From JANSWO01 sp964351875 (GTDB lineage: Bacteria; Pseudomonadota; Gammaproteobacteria; Pseudomonadales; Azotimanducaceae), in the NCBI GenBank assembly GCA_964351875.1, contig CAYGQC010000143.1:1-9774 (forward strand): a DNA stretch of 9,774 nucleotides, read 5' to 3'. Under the pieces are notes generated by a model, which ran no database searches, was not told the origin of the DNA, and was given only the letters and a program-made list of their open reading frames with translations. The position numbers and the translations under genes are program-made. Below, one piece after another: positions 1 through 6,838 of the stretch (positions within the stretch are counted from its first letter, which is position 1; every line of letters begins with the position of its first letter).

Positions 1-366
1 CCACCGCATCTACACGATGTGGTGAACGTTGTACGAGACGAAACCCTGGGAAACGCTCGCGAACTGATGGAAGCCCGAGGTGAACTCAGCTCCGCAGATG
101 AGCACGATTTCGCTCGCGACGAGGCGAAACTGGAATCCATCGAACCCGTGTTCGAAGCCGAGATTGAGGACACGCACGAGGCTATCGATGATGGTTTTGA
201 GCGCATCGACAACGCGATAACCGACATCCAGGACTACGCCTCCGATGTTCAGGATCACGGAGAGCGAAATCCTGAGCTCAACGTCGAGCATATGCCCACC
301 CGCCACGTCGACGACTACGATCTACCGGAACAGATCGAAGATGACACTGGCATCGCGGAGGTATAG
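1..366 (+). CDS. Hypothetical acidic protein, 5' end possibly outside window
   Basis: I do not recognise this protein. The frame is open from the first base and ends at TAG 364-366. The first possible start inside the window is GTG at 19 (115 residues), but no ribosome binding site precedes it, so the real start is probably upstream. It is strikingly acidic: about 36 of the 115 residues after the GTG are Asp or Glu. The middle is predicted helical (EAEIEDTHEAIDDGFERID) and could form an amphipathic or coiled helix. The C-terminal 40 residues are richer in His, Pro and Asp and look disordered. No signal peptide, membrane segment or cysteine is seen. The FHA gene starts 40 bp downstream on the same strand, so the two may be cotranscribed. 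Codon use looks like that of its neighbours, which supports a real gene; the hydrophobic opposite-strand frame is its shadow. Confidence 0.6.
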   Translation, partial: PPHLHDVVNVVRDETLGNARELMEARGELSSADEHDFARDEAKLESIEPVFEAEIEDTHEAIDDGFERIDNAITDIQDYASDVQDHGERNPELNVEHMPTRHVDDYDLPEQIEDDTGIAEV

Positions 367-406
367 CCACGCAACGTCCTCCAGGGGCTAAGATAGGCCT
401 GTCCCT

Positions 407-1033
407 ATGGTTGAGAACTCCGGCGCCATGAACCGCGACTCAGGCGACACAACAAAGCAAAGCGAGCCAATCAGCCTGATTGGCCAGCTCAAACGCCGCA
501 AGGTTTTTCAGGTCACCAGTGTGTACGCAGTGGCCGCGTGGGGCGCGATACTCGGCGCGGCCGAACTATTCCCCAGTTTTGGCCTCTCAGATCAGTACGT
601 TCAGTGGTTTGTCTACATCGCGATCGGCTTGATCCCCGTCGTCGCGCTTCTCGCATGGCTGTATGAGCTGACGCCCAAGGGCATTGTGCGCGATCCCGCA
701 GATGTCGAAGCACCGACAGTGATGATGACGGCCACCGTGCCCGCCGCCTCCAGCACACAGCTCACGATCACCTGGCGCGGCGAAGTTCACCGCTTCCACA
801 GTGACGTCCACATAGGCCGGGACCCACGCAGTGAACTGCGCGTGGACGACCCGCAGGTTTCCCGGCACCACGCCGAAATCGTATTTCACCAGGGGCGCTG
901 GCTGTTGCGCGATCTGGGTTCGCGCAACGGCACAAAACTCAATGGCGAGCTGATCAGCGAGGCGTACCTCGCGAAGCAGAATCGTGTGGATTTGTACGAT
1001 GGTGGCATGCCTATCACCATCTCCATAGGCTAA
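407..1033 (+). CDS. Membrane-anchored FHA domain protein
   Basis: This 208-residue protein has two parts. Residues 24-95 are a two-helix membrane module beginning LIGQLKRRKVFQVTSVYAVA, with membrane segments near 37-56 and 66-87, ending in YELTPKGI. The same type of module (LKRRxVFRVAxAYxVxAW to ELTPEGI) heads many gammaproteobacterial TPR, TolB-like and adenylate cyclase-like signalling proteins. Residues about 115-208 are a forkhead-associated domain with its binding residues intact: G137-R138 in HIGRD, S152 and H155 in SRHHAE, and N174-G175 in GSRNGTKLNG. FHA domains bind phosphothreonine peptides, so this protein probably docks a phosphorylated partner at the inner membrane, with the domain in the cytoplasm. 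A Ser/Thr kinase lies 1.6 kb downstream and could be the source of the ligand (inference). ATG at 407 is used; ATG at 428 is possible, and neither has a strong ribosome binding site. Confidence 0.88.
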   Translation: MVENSGAMNRDSGDTTKQSEPISLIGQLKRRKVFQVTSVYAVAAWGAILGAAELFPSFGLSDQYVQWFVYIAIGLIPVVALLAWLYELTPKGIVRDPADVEAPTVMMTATVPAASSTQLTITWRGEVHRFHSDVHIGRDPRSELRVDDPQVSRHHAEIVFHQGRWLLRDLGSRNGTKLNGELISEAYLAKQNRVDLYDGGMPITISIG

Positions 1034-1069
1034 CCCACAGTAAAATCTCATGCCGGCGGCGAGGCCCGC

Positions 1070-2596
1070 GTGCTATACCTTGTGGACTCTCGCGGTAACC
1101 AAGCGCAGCACAACTCACCAGGAGCATCTCCCCATCACTTTCAACGAACCGACGCTTTGAAAGAATCAACAGAAGGCACGTTAACCTGGCGGATTCGAAT
1201 CTTCTTTTCGATCGGCCAGATGCCCGAAGGAATCAAGGCGGCAGCATTCGGCTTCTTCCTACTGTTCTTCTACAACCAAGTGCTGGGTCTGTCGGGTTTT
1301 CTCGCCAGCCTCGCGATCGTTATCGCCCTGCTCTTCGATGCTGTGAGCGACCCGATAATCGGCGGCTGGTCAGACGGCATTCGCACTCGATGGGGGCGCC
1401 GACACCCTTTCATGTACGCCTCAATCGTGCCCGTCGCGACTAGCTTCTATCTCCTATTCGCACCACCTGACGGCCTAAGCGAGATGCAGCTGTTTAGCTG
1501 GCTGCTCGTCTTCGCTGTGCTGACTCGAACCCTGCAATCCGTCTATTCCATCCCACATACCTGTATGACGGCAGAGCTATCGAGCGACTATCAGGAGCGG
1601 ACGCTTCTGTCATCGCTGCGCTCTATCCAGCAATCGGTCGGCATGCTTTTGGTGTTTCTGCTGGGCTTTCAGGTTTTCTTCGGCGCAACGCCTGAGTACC
1701 CAAACGGACAGCTAAATCCTGAGGCCTATCCTAGATTCTCGGCTCTGTTTGGCCTGATCATCGGGGCCGGTGTTCTGCTATGCGCGGCGGGAACGCACAG
1801 CCACATCCCCTACTTGACCAAGGCGACAACCCAGACGACGTTCAGCCTGCGCCAGGTTTTTCGCGAAGCGAAAATGGCATTTAGTTTCAGGTCATTCCGA
1901 GCAGTTGTTCTGACTGCGGTGCTCTTCGGCATGACCATGGGCATGGTCTCGGCGCTATCCATCTATCTTGGGACGCTCTACTTTCAGTTCAGTCTGGAAC
2001 TCATTGGCCTAAGTTTTCCCGCGTCAATTATTGGCAGCTTCATCGGAGCGGGTTTGGCAACACCACTTGGAAAAATCTTCACGGAAAAACGCACGCTGCT
2101 GATGACGGGCCTTGCCTGGTACGCCGTGTGGGGAACGCTACCCATCATCTTGAGCATGATGGGGCTGTTCCCGAAGCCCGGCAATCCACTGCTCTTCTAT
2201 CTCGTGATGACATCAAACGCGATCTGCGCCATGGGCATCGGGATGCTGACCGTAATGATCGGATCCATGATCGCGGATGTCACTGATCAGCATGAGGAGA
2301 AGCACGGCAGCCGGAGCGAAGGCATCTACTTCGCTGCTTCATCGTTCGCAGCAAAAGCGGTTAGCGGGCTTGGTATCGTGATGTCCGGCATCGTCATTGA
2401 CGTTGCTGGCATTAAGCAAGGTTCTACCGCCGAGACTATTGATCCAAGCTCCCTGTTTACACTCGCACTGGCAATGGGACCTGGCGTCTTGATCATGATC
2501 GGCATAACAGTCTTCGCTGCGAGTTTCTACGACCTCTCTCGTTCCGATCATGCCCGCATCCGGACAGCGATCGATCAAGAGCAACCGGCTCCTTAG
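1070..2596 (+). CDS. MFS transporter, GPH (MelB-like) sugar:cation symporter family
   Basis: Inner-membrane secondary transporter with about 12 hydrophobic segments. The family signature is clear: DAVSDPIIGGWSD at residues 90-102, followed by RWGRRHPF at 108-114. D90 and D94 correspond to the paired aspartates of MelB that bind the coupling cation. A second family motif is seen in SIPHTCMTAELSSDYQERT, the loop after the fourth helix. GPH transporters move glycosides, pentosides or uronides with Na+ or H+; the substrate here cannot be read from sequence. The start is uncertain. GTG 1070 has GAGG five bases upstream and gives 508 residues with an unusual hydrophilic 29-residue extension. TTG 1157 would give 479 residues, closer to the family norm, but has no clear ribosome binding site. 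The gene follows the FHA gene by 36 bp and converges on the kinase gene with 15 bp between the stops and no visible terminator. Confidence 0.88.
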   Translation: MLYLVDSRGNQAQHNSPGASPHHFQRTDALKESTEGTLTWRIRIFFSIGQMPEGIKAAAFGFFLLFFYNQVLGLSGFLASLAIVIALLFDAVSDPIIGGWSDGIRTRWGRRHPFMYASIVPVATSFYLLFAPPDGLSEMQLFSWLLVFAVLTRTLQSVYSIPHTCMTAELSSDYQERTLLSSLRSIQQSVGMLLVFLLGFQVFFGATPEYPNGQLNPEAYPRFSALFGLIIGAGVLLCAAGTHSHIPYLTKATTQTTFSLRQVFREAKMAFSFRSFRAVVLTAVLFGMTMGMVSALSIYLGTLYFQFSLELIGLSFPASIIGSFIGAGLATPLGKIFTEKRTLLMTGLAWYAVWGTLPIILSMMGLFPKPGNPLLFYLVMTSNAICAMGIGMLTVMIGSMIADVTDQHEEKHGSRSEGIYFAASSFAAKAVSGLGIVMSGIVIDVAGIKQGSTAETIDPSSLFTLALAMGPGVLIMIGITVFAASFYDLSRSDHARIRTAIDQEQPAP

Positions 2597-2611
2597 AAAC
2601 TCTTAGTGCGG

Positions 2612-5092
2612 TTAACACTCGTCCGCGAGAATCTGCTCCAGCCGCTCAAGGCCGGTCGTTCGATCATAAGCTGTTAGCTGGCCACTACGATCAAGTAACT
2701 TCCACAGCGTTTGCGAATGTCGGTAGTGGCCACAGCCCACCTCCGGGGAAGTCGTTTGCGAGAAGATGTCGCCAGCATCGATCAAAGCCGAAGCATGATC
2801 CCGCTGAAGCGACAGGTTCTGTGGATCTTCATCCGCGAGTTCGCGAAAGGTACTTATCGCCAGCGTAATGGTTTCGTTGGCAGCACTGTTGTCCCCGATA
2901 CCCACCTGCGCTTTCGCAACTGCTTGCTGCTGAGCGGCCAGGTTACGACGCCCGCCGCTGTCGCGAGGGTCGATGGCAACCATCTGCCGCGCGATAGCCT
3001 CGCCTCTTTGAGCGTTGGTCAGCGCGCGCGAATAATCCTCCGTGCGCATTCTCAGGTTCGCGAGATTGAAGTTGAAGCGCATCGCCTGGACCAGCATCTG
3101 GTAGTTGTCAGGCTCCGCCAAAAGACGCCCCTCATAGAAGGCAACCGCCTGTTCATAGTCTGGGATCGCTAGTTCCGTTCTACCGGCATCGGCGTTGATC
3201 TCACCACGAAGGCCGAGCGCATACGCTTTCTTGCCTGCGTGATTAGCCACGTTGGCTGCAAATTCCGGGTCATCAAGATCCACGAGGTAGACATCGAGCA
3301 GCGCAAGTGCCTCATCGGAACGCGCGGCCCAATTCAACGTGTTTACAAGATCGATGCGCAGGTTCCAACGCCTGCTCTCCAGATACCAGTCGCGCGCTGG
3401 CAGCTGCTCGATAACCCTATCAGCAATGGCCAAGCCCTCACGCGCCTGGCGTTCCGCTTCGGTGGTATTCATGTCGTAACCACGATAGTGGTTCGTGGCC
3501 AGACGTTTGACCCAAATCATCTCCGCCGCAGCCGCCGCATCGAGCGGGCTTCGTTCAAGCAGTTTAGTGAGCGCTTCGTCGGCTTTACCCAACAAGACGA
3601 TGGCCTGATCGGACTTACCGAGGCTCGCAACACCCAGGCCAGCGTAGAGGTCGTACAAACGAGTGTATTGAACGCCTAGGTCGAGAAGAATGTCGTCCGG
3701 TGCAAACTCATCCTGCGACAATTCATCGAGGTAGCTCACGCCGGTTGCTGCAAGTGCTTCACGCGCAGGCAGCGTACCTTGGACAAACGCCATCTTGTCG
3801 TAGACATCGAAGAACACCTGGCGGGCAAGCTCGCGTGCCTGATCGAAACGGGCATCCGCCCGCTCGCGCTCGGCGGTTGCTATCTGATACTGGTAGACCG
3901 TCACTCCGTAGGCGGTGACAAGAGCAACCAACGCCAGCAACGATGCCGCGACAGGTATGCGCCGGCGGGAGACAAATTTTCGCAATCGGTAGCCGACGCT
4001 ATCGCCCTGGGCATTGACTGGAAAGCCGCCAAGGTATCGACGAATGTCATCAGCAAATGCTGCCACGGATGCGTAGCGTCGCTCCGGCTCTTTCGCCATG
4101 GCTTTGAGAACGACCGCATCCAAGTCGCCACGTAGTGCCTGCCAGTTGTCTGCATTGCGCACGTGCGCTCGAGCACTGGGCGCGTCGGGGCTGACCTGGG
4201 TGATTACCCGCTCGTACTGGGCCGGCGAAAGGCTGTCCGTCTCATAGGGCCGCTCCCCGGTCAGGCACTGATAGAGAACAACGCCGAGCGAGTAGATATC
4301 CGTCGCTGTAGTTAACGGCACCCCGGTCACCTGTTCCGGACTCGCATACGCCGGCGTCAGTAGCATCGCTACCGTATCCTCAACATCGGCGCGCGGAGCA
4401 AGGGATCGCGCGATGCCAAAGTCCAGCAACTTGGGCTCTCCTTCGCTATCGACCAGAATGTTGCTCGGTTTGATATCGCGATGAATAACCAATGCACGGT
4501 GAGCGTGCGCCACGGCCGAGCAGATCTTCAGGAAGAGTTTGAGCCGCGCTTGCAGGTCCAGCCCTTGTTCGCGAATGAAGACATCGAGCGGCAGACCATC
4601 GATGAACTCCATCACCACATAGGGCATACCGTCGTCGGTCTGGCCACCATCGAGCAGCGCCGCGATGTTGGGGTGCGTGAGGTCGGAGAGAATCTGGCGT
4701 TCGCTGAGGAACTGGGCTACGGCCCGACTGCCCACCGCAGATGCCCGGATGACTTTGATCGCCACCTGCTGATCAAAAGAGCCATCTGCGCGTTCGGCGA
4801 GGTAAACCTGGCCCATACCACCCTCGCCGAGCAACTCGACGACGTCGTAGGCCCCAATTCTCTGCCCAGCCAATTGCTGTTCCGCCGCTTTGACGATCAA
4901 CGTGACGGCCTCATCACTTTCACTCGTCGGTTCGTCCGCGGCACTGATCATCCGCTGGGCTTTCGCTTTCAACGGTTCCGGGCAATGAATCATCAGCCAG
5001 CCGTCGCGCTCAGCCGTCGGCATATCGAGCGCTTGTTCGACCAGTTCAAGCAAGACCCGGGCTTCGGTTGTCGGCGTCTTATCGGGTGTCAT
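2612..5092 (-). CDS. Membrane Ser/Thr protein kinase with C-terminal TPR-like region
   Basis: An 826-residue PknB-type kinase with all catalytic elements. The glycine-rich loop LGEGGMGQVY is at 88-97, the ATP-binding lysine K113 in VAIK, the probable helix-C glutamate E131, the catalytic loop HRDIKPSN at 204-211 (D206, N211), DFG at 224-226 and SPE at 251-253. The activation segment 227-253 carries T240 and T246, candidate autophosphorylation sites. The kinase is preceded by about 80 helical residues typical of this subfamily. A single membrane helix lies near 379-399 after RRR, which places the kinase in the cytoplasm and residues 400-826 outside it. That outer part is helical and TPR-like (for example 469-515, 640-710, 715-760) and probably senses a ligand or protein partner. 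It is divergent from the sigma factor gene across 95 bp, a pairing known for this sigma family. The most likely substrate is that sigma factor (inference). Confidence 0.93.
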   Translation of the reverse strand: MTPDKTPTTEARVLLELVEQALDMPTAERDGWLMIHCPEPLKAKAQRMISAADEPTSESDEAVTLIVKAAEQQLAGQRIGAYDVVELLGEGGMGQVYLAERADGSFDQQVAIKVIRASAVGSRAVAQFLSERQILSDLTHPNIAALLDGGQTDDGMPYVVMEFIDGLPLDVFIREQGLDLQARLKLFLKICSAVAHAHRALVIHRDIKPSNILVDSEGEPKLLDFGIARSLAPRADVEDTVAMLLTPAYASPEQVTGVPLTTATDIYSLGVVLYQCLTGERPYETDSLSPAQYERVITQVSPDAPSARAHVRNADNWQALRGDLDAVVLKAMAKEPERRYASVAAFADDIRRYLGGFPVNAQGDSVGYRLRKFVSRRRIPVAASLLALVALVTAYGVTVYQYQIATAERERADARFDQARELARQVFFDVYDKMAFVQGTLPAREALAATGVSYLDELSQDEFAPDDILLDLGVQYTRLYDLYAGLGVASLGKSDQAIVLLGKADEALTKLLERSPLDAAAAAEMIWVKRLATNHYRGYDMNTTEAERQAREGLAIADRVIEQLPARDWYLESRRWNLRIDLVNTLNWAARSDEALALLDVYLVDLDDPEFAANVANHAGKKAYALGLRGEINADAGRTELAIPDYEQAVAFYEGRLLAEPDNYQMLVQAMRFNFNLANLRMRTEDYSRALTNAQRGEAIARQMVAIDPRDSGGRRNLAAQQQAVAKAQVGIGDNSAANETITLAISTFRELADEDPQNLSLQRDHASALIDAGDIFSQTTSPEVGCGHYRHSQTLWKLLDRSGQLTAYDRTTGLERLEQILADEC

Positions 5093-5187
5093 TGGGGGGC
5101 CACTTCTGAGAGACTCGGAAAGGTAATTGCGCGAAAATAGCGTAGGAATTCACTGATCCGAAAGACGTGCGGCAAGACGGCGAGCGA
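5093..5187. promoter_or_regulatory. Divergent intergenic region between kinase and sigma genes
   Basis: These 95 bases must hold the start signals for both the kinase (minus) and the sigma factor (plus), unless either transcript begins inside the other gene. On the plus strand there is GGAAAG at 5116-5121 followed 15 bases later by TAGCGT, which resembles an ECF-type -35 and -10 arrangement but is not convincing. On the minus strand several AT-rich hexamers are possible -10 elements, with no clear -35. No operator palindrome is visible. The placement allows the pair to be coregulated or autoregulated. Confidence 0.35.
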
Positions 5188-5736
5188 ATGAGCGACGTTA
5201 CACAGATACTGCAGAACTGGTCGAACGAATCGGAAGCCGATCGCGGACGCGTCATCGCCGCCATGTACGACGAGCTTCGCCGCAACGCGGCCGCGCACCT
5301 GCGCAACGAGCGCCATGGCGACCTGCAACCGACGTCGCTCGTCAACGAAGCCTACATGCGTTTGATCAACATCACTCGCATTGACTTGAAAGGTCGCAAT
5401 CACTTTCTCGGCCTCGCCGGTCGCATCATGCGTGAGATTCTCGTCGACGAAGCTCGTCGATTGCGCGCTGCCAAGCGCGACCACGGTTTGCAGACTCGCT
5501 TCACTGGCGAGCACATCGGCAACGACATGCCGATTACCGATATTCTCGAACTGGACGAGTTGCTGAGTGCGCTGGAGGAAATCGATCCGGTGTACGTGAA
5601 ACTCTTCGAGGCCAGAGCGTTCGCTGGCATGACGATCGAGGAAGCGGCCGAAGTTCTCGACATGTCGCCTTCGACGGTCAAGCGCAAATGGAAAGTTGCT
5701 CTGGCGTGGATCAAGGAACATACGCAGGACAACTAG
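5188..5736 (+). CDS. ECF-like sigma factor (Sigma70_ECF / TIGR02999 type), kinase-paired
   Basis: A 182-residue RNA polymerase sigma factor with region 2 near residues 20-95 and region 4 near 125-178; the helix-turn-helix is MTIEEAAEVLDMSPSTVKRKW (148-168). Region 2 contains LQPTSLVNEAYMRL at 46-59. Ordinary ECF sigma factors have DAED before LVQE here, an acidic patch that contacts the polymerase beta-prime coiled coil. This protein has Q47-P48-T49-S50 instead, so the acidic contacts are missing and two hydroxyl residues sit in their place. In Vibrio EcfP a similar lack of charge is made good by threonine phosphorylation by kinase PknT; by analogy the divergent kinase here may activate this factor through T49 or S50 (inference). 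No anti-sigma gene is adjacent. ATG 5188 is chosen because family members start near this point; GTG 5167 would add seven residues. The stop lies one base from the convergent protease gene. Confidence 0.93.
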   Translation: MSDVTQILQNWSNESEADRGRVIAAMYDELRRNAAAHLRNERHGDLQPTSLVNEAYMRLINITRIDLKGRNHFLGLAGRIMREILVDEARRLRAAKRDHGLQTRFTGEHIGNDMPITDILELDELLSALEEIDPVYVKLFEARAFAGMTIEEAAEVLDMSPSTVKRKWKVALAWIKEHTQDN

Positions 5737-5737
5737 C

Positions 5738-6406
5738 CTAGCTAACCACAATCGCAGACATCCAGAAGCGCGCAATCTGGCTGAACGGAACGGGTTGAGT
5801 GAAGTAGGCCATCGGGTCGTTGATCATCAGCATCGGCTCTATCCCATACGGCGTCTGCATCCAGGCCATGCCGCGAAGCACGACAACATGACCTGCGAAC
5901 GGTGACGACTTCACCGCCAGGATGATGGCTTTGCCAGATGCCAGAGTGTTGTACACCGTCATCGGATCAGTCGGCGCTTCGATCGACGAATGCCGCCCAC
6001 CAAACTCCGCGATCAACCCCTGAATCTGAGGTAGCTGACCCGTTACGGTGCAGTTGCGTGTATTGCCACAGCAGCTATTGACTGGCTGCCCGAACGCCCT
6101 GGCAACCAACGCACATTGCGGCGGAGTCGCCTGGGGGCCTTTCGTGGCGAGAATGATCTGCTGGGCTACGGCCGCCCAACACCACACCTGGGTTTCCTGG
6201 GGGATATTCTGGATCTGAATATTCACCGGTGGCGGCAACTGTTGCTGCTGCCGATTCCAGGCCGGTTGGGGCTGGCTCGGGTAACGCTGGATTGATCGAT
6301 CCGGAGCGTTCGGGAAGGGATCGTATGTTTGAGCCTGAGCAGCAGAAGCAAAGGCAAACATTGCGAGCAGCCCGATCAGCCGAAAGATGCGTGGTGCGAT
6401 GTTCAT
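5738..6406 (-). CDS. Secreted papain-like cysteine protease (AvrRpt2/C39-like fold)
   Basis: A 222-residue exported enzyme. Residues 1-25 are a Sec signal peptide with probable cleavage after AQA (A25/Q26). Residues 26-60 form a Gln/Pro-rich linker including WNRQQQQLPPP. The catalytic domain shows Q70 six residues before C76 in VWCWAA, the same spacing as the oxyanion-hole Gln and nucleophile Cys of papain. It also has H173 in AGHVVVLRG and N196-D197 in MINDP as the rest of the triad. Four further cysteines (C98, C112, C113, C119) could form disulfides, which suits a periplasmic or secreted location. Proteins with this CWAA motif belong to the papain-like AvrRpt2/Peptidase_C39_2 group. They cleave peptides, but the same fold also includes transglutaminases. 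ATG 6404-6406 has AGGAA five bases upstream. It is the last gene of the minus-strand array and converges on the sigma factor gene with a one-base gap. Its natural substrate is unknown; the Gln-rich neighbours are candidates. Confidence 0.85.
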   Translation of the reverse strand: MNIAPRIFRLIGLLAMFAFASAAQAQTYDPFPNAPDRSIQRYPSQPQPAWNRQQQQLPPPVNIQIQNIPQETQVWCWAAVAQQIILATKGPQATPPQCALVARAFGQPVNSCCGNTRNCTVTGQLPQIQGLIAEFGGRHSSIEAPTDPMTVYNTLASGKAIILAVKSSPFAGHVVVLRGMAWMQTPYGIEPMLMINDPMAYFTQPVPFSQIARFWMSAIVVS

Positions 6407-6451
6407 GGGGGTTCCTTCGCAAAAGTAATCGTCAGTCAGAAAGCCCGGGGG

Positions 6452-6802
6452 CTACCAATCGTCGTTGCTCTGACCTGTTGGCCCGTAGTTCTGCGCCGGT
6501 TGCTGCGGACCATATTGAGCCGGGTACTGTTGCTGCGGACCGTATTGGGACGGTTGCTGTTGTTGTGGCCCGTATCCGTTGTTCATGGGCGGCTGCCAGT
6601 TCTGCGCCGGCTGCTCCCAGGCCGTATTGCCCTTCACTTTGGCATAGCCCTCTTTAACCTGGGCAATGCCTTGAAACATGAAGTAGACGCCTACAACCCC
6701 AATGACAATGCGAAGCGCCAAAGGCCAGGGGTGCTTCTTCTCTTCAGGCGAGGCGAGCTTCATCGCCCGCTCCCACTCCCGCATGTCTTTGGGTGACGTC
6801 AT
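6452..6802 (-). CDS. Small membrane protein with YGPQQ-repeat tail
   Basis: A 116-residue protein of no family known to me. Residues 1-27 are charged and helical (MREWERAMKLASPEEKK), 28-46 form one membrane helix, and 47-60 are basic. From 61 onward the tail is low complexity, rich in Gln, Pro, Tyr, Gly and Asn. It contains YGPQQQQ at 77-83, YGPQQQ at 87-92, YGPQQ at 97-101 and a degenerate YGPTG at 106-110. It ends in SNDDW, similar to the EADGW end of the next gene upstream. The YGPQQ unit is the same as in the neighbouring 216-residue protein, so the two tails are probably related or interact. ATG 6800-6802 is preceded by AGGAGAG at good spacing. The gap is 36 bp to the gene before it and 45 bp to the protease after it, consistent with one transcript. 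Membrane topology is ambiguous because both flanks of the helix are charged. Confidence 0.8.
   Translation of the reverse strand: MTSPKDMREWERAMKLASPEEKKHPWPLALRIVIGVVGVYFMFQGIAQVKEGYAKVKGNTAWEQPAQNWQPPMNNGYGPQQQQPSQYGPQQQYPAQYGPQQPAQNYGPTGQSNDDW
6473..6574 (-). repeat. YGPQQ-encoding imperfect repeats
   Basis: Four spaced units coding for YGPQQ or YGPTG, separated by three to five residues of Gln, Pro, Ser, Ala or Asn. The spacing is about ten residues (30 bases), less regular than the array in the neighbouring gene. Confidence 0.75.
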
Positions 6803-6838
6803 TGGTTGCTCTCCTGGCTTCTAGTTACGTGACGCTGT

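Noticed and set aside
10..306. Opposite-strand open frame across the first gene
   Set aside because: A hydrophobic reverse reading of an acidic, Asp/Glu-codon-rich gene; no ribosome binding site and a plausible plus-strand gene covers it.
2597..2611. Bidirectional terminator between symporter and kinase
   Set aside because: Only 15 bases separate the stops and there is no GC-rich hairpin or T-run.
2711..5140. Several long plus-strand frames inside the kinase gene
   Set aside because: The minus-strand kinase has all catalytic motifs across this span; the plus frames are Arg/His-rich shadows without domains.
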